Below, one piece after another: positions 6,501 to 8,951 of a stretch of DNA of 8,951 nt. The translations under genes were made by a program, and so were the position numbers. The stretch spans positions 25,986-34,936 of the forward strand of contig DNRQ01000220.1 in the NCBI GenBank assembly GCA_003499925.1, read 5' to 3'. The notes under the pieces are model-generated. The model worked only from the letters and a program-made list of their open reading frames with translations, did not search any database and was not told the DNA's origin. How positions within the stretch are numbered: position 1 is the stretch's first letter; every line of letters begins with the position of its first letter. Origin of the DNA: Geobacter sp. (GTDB lineage Bacteria > Desulfobacterota > Desulfuromonadia > Geobacterales > Geobacteraceae).

Positions 6501-8752
6501 ATCCCACCAGCAGCGCTGCGGCGAGTTTCAGTTTCACCTCTACCGAAGTCGGGTCGACCTTCCAGTGCAGCCTGGACGGTGGCACCTTTGCCTCCTGCAG
6601 CTCGCCCAAAGCGTACACGAACCTTACGGCAGGAAGCCACAGCTTCGAGGTTCTGGCCACCGATGCAGTCGGCAACAGCGATCTCTCCGCAGCCGCCTAC
6701 AACTGGAGCGTGGACCAGACCCCTCCCGAGACGACGATCGGCGGCAAACCGTCCGATCCCACCGCGATCGCTGCGGCGACTTTCAGCTTCACCTCTACCG
6801 AAGCGGGGTCGACCTTCCAGTGCCGCCTGGACAGTGGCACCTTTGCAGCATGCAGCTCGCCTAAAGCTTACACGGGCCTTACCGAAGGAAGCCACAGCTT
6901 CGAGGTCAAGGCCACCGATGCCGTCGGCAACAGCGATCCCTCCGCTGCCGCCTACAGCTGGAGCATCGACCAGACCCCTCCCGAGACCACGATCGGCGGC
7001 AAACCGTCCGATCCCACCGCGACCGCTGCGGCGACTTTCAGCTTCACCTCGACCGAACCGGGGTCGACCTTCATGTGCCGCTTGGACAGTGGCACCTTTT
7101 CAGCATGCAGTTCGCCCCAAGCGTACACGGGCCTTGCGGAAGGAAGCCACAGCTTCGAGGTGCGGGCCACCGATGCCGTCGGAAACAGCGATTCCTCTCC
7201 GGCCGCCTACACATGGACTTTTGACCAGACCCCGCCCGATACCATCATCGGCGGCAAACCGGCGGATCCGGCCAAAGTGACCACTGCAGCCTTCAGCTTC
7301 TCCGCAACCGAGGCGAACTGCACGATGGAATGCAAGATCGATAGCGCTCCCTTTGCCCCCTGCGGCACTCCGCAGAGCTATACCGGGCTTAGCGAGGGAA
7401 GTCACGTCTTCTCCGTCAGGAGTACGGACCCGGCCGGAAACAGTGACCTGACTCCGGCAAGCTTCACCTGGAGCATCGATACCGCTGCCCCGTCCACCAC
7501 GATAACGCCTGCCGGCGGTACCTTCTTCGCGGCGCAGCAGGTCCAGCTCTCCTGTGCCGACGGGAGCGGATCGGGGTGCGACAAAATCCACTACACAACC
7601 GACGGCGCGGCTGCGACAGCGAACTCGCCTCTCTACACGGCTCCCATTGCCATCGACGCTACCAAGACGGTTCACTTCTTTGCCGTAGATCGTGCAGGCA
7701 ACGCCGAAACGGCCAAGTCGGCCGAATTTTCCATCATTTACCAATTCCCGGTCACCGTGCTATTCGCCGGCACCGGCTCCGGGAGCGTGACCAGCATTCC
7801 CGCAGGCATCGCCGGCAAAACGGAGGCTTCCGCAATGTTCCAGGCGGGGAGTCAGGTAACCCTGAACGCCGTCGCGGATTCAGGAAACAGCTTTGCCGGC
7901 TGGTCGGGTGCCTGCACCGGCACCGGCCCCTGCACGGTCACGATGGATGCGGCAAAGAGCGTCACCGCCTCCTTTACCCTCAACAACTACAGCGTAACCG
8001 TCACGACCGGGGGACACGGGACCGTGACCAGCACCCCGTCCGGCATCACCTGCGCCGAAACCTCATGCAGCGGCAGTTTCCCCTACGGGACCAGCCTGAC
8101 CGTTTCGGTCGTGCCGGCCAGCGGATATTTCTTCACCGGCTGGAGCGGCGGCAGCTGCAGCGGAACCGGGAGCTGCGCCTTAATGGTGAGCGGCGATATC
8201 TTCCTCACTGCGGAGCTTTCCTCCGGGCGGGCAGTGGAGGTCATCCTTGCCGGCAGCGGCAGCGGCAGTGTCAACAGCACCCCCTCCGGCATAGCCTGCG
8301 CCAGCGGCTCCAGCGCAGGGTGCAGCACGCTCTTTGCGCCCGGTTCCACTGTTGCACTAACCGCGACCGCATCGGCACATTCCTCTTTCAGCGGCTGGAG
8401 CGGCGCCTGCAGCGGCACGGCTCCCTGCCAGTTGGTCATGGATGCGGCAAAAAGCGTGACAGCCGACTTCAGCGCGAACCCGGCCAATGTGAGAATCGAC
8501 GGGGAGAGCACTGTTTACCACAGCATCAGCGCGGCACTCGACGCTATCAGCGCGCAGGGGAAGACGGTCCGGGCCACAGCCGGCCTTTTCACCGAGAACG
8601 TCATCGTGACCGGCCCGGTAGCCATCAGGCTCAGGGGAGGCTTCACGGACGCTGCCTTCAGCAGCAGGGGGAGTGCCAGCGCCACGGTGATCGACGGCTC
8701 TGTCAGGATCCGCAAGGGGGCGCTCCGAGTCGAGCGGCTGGTGGTCAAGTAG
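515..8752 (+). CDS. Giant secreted multi-propeller / Ig-like repeat protein (RCC1, BNR, Big_5, InlB-like modules)
   Basis: A 2745-residue protein with no enzyme motif that I recognise. The ATG at 515 is chosen because GGAGGAGG (503-510) precedes it and the N-terminus reads as a type I signal peptide: basic start, hydrophobic residues about 11-24, A-S-A at 29-31. The in-frame ATG at 524 is a weaker alternative. C17 and C25 do not sit in a good lipobox. Modules in order: RCC1 x7 (35-384), Ig-like x2 (387-571), BNR/Asp-box propeller (572-920), Ig-like (921-1016), jelly-roll (1020-1155), Ig-like (1157-1255), Big_5-like half (1256-1300), RCC1-like x14 (1305-1844), Big_5-like half (1845-1897), 85-residue Ig-like x5 (1902-2326), chitobiase-C-like (2327-2409), InlB-like x3 (2410-2656), beta-helix-like tail (2657-2745). 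I see no LPXTG, transmembrane anchor, OmpA or autotransporter barrel, so the likely fate is release or non-covalent surface attachment. Such modules usually mediate binding; a role in adhesion is inference. The frame is open throughout, and the repeat periods hold to the end, so no frameshift is apparent. Confidence 0.95.
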   Translation: MKGMAGPWVKWFFTFLCPVFMVFTCNVTASAAVTVTQVTAGEYHTLALKSDGSLWSWGYNDDGQLGIGTTTSKATPTRIGSATDWVQASAGSYHSVAIKSDGSLWAWGSNDEGELGIGSTIAKSSPNRVGSATDWKLVAGGLNYTLAIKNDGSLWAWGANYNGRLGDGTTNGRSTPTRIGDGNDWKLAAAGEYHNAAIKSDGSLWTWGSNYSSQLGDGTTYDQYAPTRIGNANDWKQVAAGGAHSVAIRNDGSLWAWGNNFSGQLGDGTTTSKANPTRIGTATNWKTVSAGSFHTMAVKSDGSLWGWGNNFTGQLGDGGDGITSTPVRIGAAKDWQDLLAGADSSFGVRESGSLWAWGSNWSGKLGDGSSADQGSPILVLAGEAADTTSPVVGIFTMPGATAAATVPITGFAASDDVGVTEYCVSEAGTPAPCNWSATKPANYTFTSSGWKTVYAWAADRAGNVSLRASASVTATDATAPAVTAFAIPASWQSPHVPITALSASDDFAVGGLCVSESNSATGCDWSSAAATLHSFAGVAAGTPAVKTLYAFARDLSGNVSDSRAATVTITLAPPELWSQNGLSGHKITKLSVSSGFAADATVYAATAGGGNFVSGDAGASWRSRESAIPEFPLQQTQFAISADGRKVLKSTDAGQNWSSVLTQTRTVFFKLLQSPGYETDHTVYVTADYDASGQIWRTTDGGTTWVQFGGPQMWSMTAPVLEISPGYATDKTVFVGIADWYRPFRVMTYVDGALKQQYEIPNTLGSVWLSFTVSPQFAVDHTVYACTSSGLYRSSDGGAGWSGTGIQAAALFVSPMYHVLLARTADGLLRSTDRGGTWTKAGFAADALFFAPDYGSRSLTLYALSNGSGLHKSVDGGISWSDENVGLTSLKLTTLAFAPDGATVFVGTENGVFNNAGVAAAVDRSAPVISAFSTVSFSSSLNVPITAFSAGDNVNGYCLQRTNSVAGCLWSSVPPASYLFSDLPIGLLGSRTLYAFARDISGNISDSRSSSVAIVAPLPAGDDFELANRGKLPWQGSWLFSKANGWDGTVPHGGDFVMKAPETGDSRSSSMQLTVPTEAGEFSFWVKVSAENNYDFLNFYIDGARQGSWTNEVPWTRVTYSIPSGTHTFRWSYAKDSSNAMNYDTAWVDDIVFPAAVADGTAPTVTAFGIAASSNAPTVPVTAFTATDNKGVAGFCLTETDQAGQCSWSSAKPASYTFSGVPEGAASSRTLFARVVDKSGNISASVSAVTSITLATRPTVTTTIPANAASAVAVADTVVSATFSEAMNPAATTSGRFTLSRWIGFKALAAGVGHTVALKGDGTVLAWGDNANGQAIVPAGLSGVISVAAGANHCVALKGDGSVIAWGDNSAGQRTVPEGLAGVVAIAAGKKHTVALKGDGTVVAWGDDSEGQMSVPSGLGGVAAIAAGGNNTAAVKSDGTVVQWGNNPDLVPSGLSGVVSVAAADHFTAVLKSDGTMAAWGYNDLGQANIPEGLSDVAAIAAGGSRVHAVKRDGSVESWGDTSFGLDAPPAGVSGVIAVAAGDSHSVALKADGTAIGWGANDKGQTSIPAGVSAVSAVAAGGFHSLAINGDGSVVAWGANGDGQATIPVPLAGVTAIAAGGYHSLALKDDGTVAAWGNNSMKQTELPAGLTGVTAIAAGGYHNLALTGGIVSAWGYNSHGQITIPPGLSGVAAVAAGYSHSLALKSDGSVAAWGYDGYGQVAVPPGLSGVIAIAAAGYHSLALKDNGTVTAWGSNSSGQTTVPAGLAGVVAIAAGSDHSVALKSDGTVVLWGGNYYGQRNLPPGLSGIVAIAAKDYYNLAVKSDGTVIAWGLNSSGQINVPILSEPVAGSISWEAALSARFTPSAPLAYGERYLASIVGRSAEGIPMAAPAAWRFTTFAPLPPVLTAKPAVLSNSKTATFAFSSNHPSAVFTCKLDDGDYAPCGTPYSYDNLADGSHSFTVQSKEQTGEPIATPTSFAWTIDTLAPDTGLPGTPANPTSSAAASFSFTSTEVGSTFQCSLDGGTFASCSSPKAYTNLTAGSHSFEVLATDAVGNSDLSAAAYNWSVDQTPPETTIGGKPSDPTAIAAATFSFTSTEAGSTFQCRLDSGTFAACSSPKAYTGLTEGSHSFEVKATDAVGNSDPSAAAYSWSIDQTPPETTIGGKPSDPTATAAATFSFTSTEPGSTFMCRLDSGTFSACSSPQAYTGLAEGSHSFEVRATDAVGNSDSSPAAYTWTFDQTPPDTIIGGKPADPAKVTTAAFSFSATEANCTMECKIDSAPFAPCGTPQSYTGLSEGSHVFSVRSTDPAGNSDLTPASFTWSIDTAAPSTTITPAGGTFFAAQQVQLSCADGSGSGCDKIHYTTDGAAATANSPLYTAPIAIDATKTVHFFAVDRAGNAETAKSAEFSIIYQFPVTVLFAGTGSGSVTSIPAGIAGKTEASAMFQAGSQVTLNAVADSGNSFAGWSGACTGTGPCTVTMDAAKSVTASFTLNNYSVTVTTGGHGTVTSTPSGITCAETSCSGSFPYGTSLTVSVVPASGYFFTGWSGGSCSGTGSCALMVSGDIFLTAELSSGRAVEVILAGSGSGSVNSTPSGIACASGSSAGCSTLFAPGSTVALTATASAHSSFSGWSGACSGTAPCQLVMDAAKSVTADFSANPANVRIDGESTVYHSISAALDAISAQGKTVRATAGLFTENVIVTGPVAIRLRGGFTDAAFSSRGSASATVIDGSVRIRKGALRVERLVVK
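617..1666 (+). repeat. Seven RCC1 repeats, exact 150-nt period (residues 35-384)
   Basis: Seven units of exactly 50 residues, with the reference glycine at 41, 91, 141, 191, 241, 291 and 341. Each carries a core of the form H/Y-x-x-A-I/L-K-S-D-G-S-L-W-A-W-G-x-N, then G-Q-L-G-D-G, then T-P-T-R-I-G. This is the RCC1 (regulator of chromosome condensation) repeat, whose known fold is a seven-bladed beta-propeller, so seven units should close one ring. Unit 7 is the most diverged and loses the histidine and lysine. The DNA coding for S-D-G-S-L-W is strongly conserved between units, making a tandem DNA repeat in which gain or loss of a unit stays in frame. Confidence 0.92.
1673..2227 (+). other. 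Two Ig-like modules with C-x9-C pair (residues 387-571)
   Basis: Two tandem beta-sandwich-like modules. Each begins near a T(S/A)P turn, continues V-P-I-T-x-(F/L)-x-A-S-D-D, has paired cysteines (423/433 and 513/523) followed by N/D-W-S, and ends A-x-D/A-R-D-x-(A/S)-G-N-V-S. The D-x-x-G-N-V-S ending is typical of bacterial Ig-like modules of surface proteins. The cysteines probably form a disulfide across a hairpin in the exported protein. They act as spacers between the first and second propellers. Confidence 0.7.
2228..3274 (+). other. BNR / Asp-box beta-propeller (residues 572-920)
   Basis: Six Asp-box motifs of the S/T-x-D-x-G-x-x-W type start at residues 614, 650, 698, 794, 831 and 873. 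A degenerate unit without the box lies around 715-765. The units alternate with strands of the form S-P-G-Y-x-T-D-x-T-V-Y-V. This is the pattern of BNR propellers (sialidase, VPS10/sortilin and YCF48 relatives). I count seven or possibly eight blades; strand assignment at the ends is uncertain. No sialidase catalytic arginine triad or FRIP motif is visible, so enzymatic activity is not supported. Confidence 0.8.
3275..3562 (+). other. Ig-like module with C-x9-C pair (residues 921-1016)
   Basis: This is a third copy of the module type at 387-571: S-A-P-V-I-S-A-F, N-V-P-I-T-A-F, cysteines 958 and 968 followed by L-W-S-S, and the ending A-R-D-I-S-G-N-I-S-D-S-R. It separates the BNR propeller from the jelly-roll module. 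Its closest resemblance by eye is to the second Ig module (475-571), which shares the T-L-Y-A-F-A-R-D and S-D-S-R strings. Confidence 0.7.
3572..3979 (+). other. Jelly-roll, carbohydrate-binding-like module (residues 1020-1155)
   Basis: The module opens D-D-F-E and runs through S-F-W-V-K-V-S-x-E-N-N-Y-D-F-L-x-F-Y-I-D-G, then T-Y-S-I-P-S-G-T-H-T-F-R-W-S-Y, and closes D-T-A-W-V-D-D-I-V-F-P. This pattern is frequent in secreted bacterial proteins and matches concanavalin/MAM-like jelly-roll modules thought to bind carbohydrate or assist attachment. The closing W-V-D-D-I-x-F is the strongest marker. Ligand binding is inferred from the family. It is the only such module in the protein. Confidence 0.65.
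3983..4279 (+). other. Fourth Ig-like module with C-x9-C pair (residues 1157-1255)
   Basis: Same module type as at 387-571 and 921-1016: T-A-P-T-V-T-A-F, T-V-P-V-T-A-F-T-A-T-D-N, cysteines 1196 and 1206 followed by S-W-S-S, ending V-D-K-S-G-N-I-S. It leads directly into the first half of the split SbsA-type Ig domain. Confidence 0.68.
4280..6205 (+). other. SbsA-type Ig domain (Big_5-like) split by an inserted RCC1-like array (residues 1256-1897)
   Basis: The N-terminal half (1256-1300) reads R-P-T-V-T-T-T-I-P-A-N, then V-S-A-T-F-S-E-A-M-N-P and ends R-F-T-L-S, as Big_5-type Ig domains begin. The expected continuation is missing there. It appears 544 residues later at 1845-1897: V-A-G-S-I-S-W, A-R-F-T-P-S-A-P-L-A-Y-G-E-R-Y, ending W-R-F-T-T-F. 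Joined together, the halves give one complete domain of normal length (about 98 residues). The whole repeat array thus sits in the loop between two strands of an Ig fold. Family assignment is from recognition. Confidence 0.75.
4427..6046 (+). repeat. Fourteen compact RCC1-like repeats, about 117-nt period (residues 1305-1844)
   Basis: Fourteen units begin at residues 1305, 1344, 1383, 1422, 1458, 1497, 1536, 1575, 1614, 1653, 1691, 1730, 1769 and 1808. Typical content is V-x-A-I-A-A-G-x-x-H-S-L-A-L-K-S-D-G-T-V-x-A-W-G-x-N-x-x-G-Q-x-x-V-P-x-G-L-S-G. Eleven of the first thirteen are exactly 39 residues; unit 4 has 36, unit 10 has 38, and unit 14 runs into the Ig half. Unit 6 lacks the G-Q turn. 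These are shorter relatives of the RCC1 repeat at residues 35-384. Since RCC1 propellers have seven blades, fourteen units fit two adjacent propellers; that pairing is inference. Confidence 0.9.
6218..7492 (+). repeat. Five Ig-like units, exact 255-nt period (residues 1902-2326)
   Basis: Five consecutive units of exactly 85 residues start at 1902, 1987, 2072, 2157 and 2242. Shared pattern: F-S-F-T-S-T-E, S-T-F-x-C-x-L-D, C-S-S-P-x-A-Y-T-x-L, G-S-H-S-F-E-V, A-T-D-A-V-G-N-S-D and W-S-x-D. Cysteine pairs are 1933/1943, 2018/2028, 2103/2113, 2188/2198 and 2273/2283, all C-x9-C. Units 3 and 4 agree at 73 of 85 residues and share long identical DNA stretches, which implies recent duplication; units 1 and 5 at the ends are most diverged. 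Unit 5 has one extra cysteine at 2269. They probably form a stiff stalk. Confidence 0.88.
7493..7741 (+). other. Chitobiase/beta-hexosaminidase C-terminal-like module (residues 2327-2409)
   Basis: The stretch reads T-P-A-G-G-T-F, V-Q-L-S-C, K-I-H-Y-T-T-D-G, N-S-P-L-Y-T-A-P-I-A-I and T-V-H-F-F-A-V-D-R-A-G-N. The I-x-Y-T-x-D-G ... S-P-x-Y ... P-I pattern is that of the CHB_HEX_C_1-like Ig module found as an accessory piece in many secreted bacterial proteins. It carries no catalytic part. Cysteines 2347 and 2355 are candidates for a disulfide. Confidence 0.68.
7742..8482 (+). repeat. Three InlB-like 'GWSG' repeats (residues 2410-2656)
   Basis: Three units of about 81, 80 and 86 residues begin near 2410, 2491 and 2571. 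Each has a G-S-G-S-V-x-S-x-P-x-G-I opening, then a G-x-x-V/L-T-L/V strand, F-x-G-W-S-G-x-C with a second cysteine shortly after, and (in units 1 and 3) M-D-A-A-K-S-V-T-A-x-F at the end. This is the divergent InlB B-repeat family common in bacterial surface proteins. Each GWSG motif is followed by a C-x5-C pair (2467/2473, 2548/2554, 2632/2638). Confidence 0.82.
8483..8749 (+). other. Beta-helix-like C-terminal tail (residues 2657-2745)
   Basis: The last 89 residues resemble the opening rungs of a right-handed beta-helix: V-Y-H-S-I-S-A-A-L-D-A-I, T-V-R-A-T-A-G-L-F-T-E-N-V-I-V, then I-R-L-R-G-G-F and A-T-V-I-D-G. The protein stops after R-V-E-R-L-V-V-K with only a few rungs. Either this is a natural short terminal cap or sorting module, or a longer helix has been lost. 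No continuation of the helix is seen in any frame after the stop at 8750. Confidence 0.6.
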
Positions 8753-8842
8753 AAGAGAGAAGGGGGAGTGCAATTGGCGCGGCCCCCCTCTCCCTAACCC
8801 TCTCCCACCAGGGGAGAGGGGACTAGGCCCCTTCCCTTGTGT
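8753..8842. repeat. Downstream C/G-rich palindromic intergenic sequence
   Basis: After the TAG stop comes a pyrimidine-rich stretch, CCTCTCCCTAACCCTCTCCC, ending in a hairpin of CCCTCTCCC (8798-8806) with GGGAGAGGG (8812-8820) around a 5-nt loop. AGGGGG (8761-8766) can also pair with CCCCCT (8784-8789). No T-run follows, so these are not classical intrinsic terminators, although the stable stem could protect the 3' end of the message. The CCCTCTCCCxxxxGGGGAGAGGG form is a widespread intergenic repeat type. I see no coding region here. Confidence 0.6.
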
Positions 8843-8951
8843 GGGTAGGGGTGTCAGCGGCCCCCCTCCCTTTATGGGAGGGGCTGGGGGGCACTGCCAT
8901 TAAGTTAAGGTCAGTGCTAATTTCACGCACGCTGCACAAGCCCCCTCTCCC
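8843..8951 (-). repeat. Right copy of flanking inverted repeat
   Basis: Reverse complement of the left-flank element at about 6-117. The best block, 8891-8940, contains CACTGCCATT, AGTGCTAA and GCACGCTGCACAAGC. Its hairpin, CCCCTCCC (8863-8870) with GGGAGGGG (8876-8883) around a 5-nt loop, corresponds to the hairpin at 75-96 in the left copy. The element runs to the window edge and may continue. Confidence 0.75.

Noticed and set aside
5882..6895. A 337-codon minus-strand frame over the Ig repeats
   Set aside because: It simply reflects the 255-nt repeats of the + strand gene and has no domain signal of its own.
8737..8744. GCTGGTGG, identical to the E. coli Chi octamer
   Set aside because: A single octamer in GC-rich coding DNA is expected by chance, and Chi sequences differ between bacterial groups.
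7576..8826. A 416-codon + strand frame overlapping the 3' end in another frame
   Set aside because: The translation is arginine/glutamine/histidine-rich with no recognisable motif, and the main frame there shows clear InlB-like repeats.

Overview
The window holds one very large protein-coding gene on the + strand (515-8752, 2745 codons) between two non-coding flanks rich in palindromic, polypurine/polypyrimidine repeats. I see no tRNA, rRNA, CRISPR array, transposase or second convincing gene. The long reading frames on the other strand and in the other frames are shadows of this GC-rich, repetitive gene. The organism is a Gram-negative-type bacterium with high GC at third codon positions. 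The module mix (RCC1 and BNR propellers, Ig-like modules with cysteine pairs, InlB-like repeats, a beta-helix stub) together with the G/C-rich intergenic palindromes resembles Geobacter and relatives (Desulfuromonadota). This is an impression from recognition and is not proved by the sequence.

Left flank (1-514): an imperfect repeat of about 110 bp containing a hairpin followed by six T (terminator-like); a good sigma70-type promoter (TTGACA, 17-bp spacer, TATAGT) at 213-241; a leader of about 265 nt carrying another G/C-rich palindrome; and a strong Shine-Dalgarno next to the ATG at 515.

The gene encodes a secreted mosaic protein with no recognisable catalytic domain. In order: signal peptide (1-31); seven RCC1 repeats with an exact 50-residue period (35-384); two Ig-like modules (387-571); a BNR/Asp-box propeller (572-920); one Ig-like module (921-1016); a jelly-roll, carbohydrate-binding-like module (1020-1155); one Ig-like module (1157-1255); an SbsA-type Ig domain (Big_5-like) split in two (1256-1300 and 1845-1897) by fourteen compact RCC1-like repeats of about 39 residues (1305-1844); five Ig-like units with an exact 85-residue period (1902-2326); a chitobiase C-terminal-like module (2327-2409); three InlB-like 'GWSG' repeats (2410-2656); and a short beta-helix-like tail (2657-2745). 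The likely role is adhesion or binding at or outside the cell surface, inferred from architecture only.

Right flank (8753-8951): more C/G-rich palindromes, then a second copy of the left-flank repeat in inverted orientation, so the gene sits between imperfect inverted repeats. The most notable points are the RCC1 array nested in an Ig fold, the 7 and 14 repeat counts, the exact tandem periods, and the inverted repeat pair.
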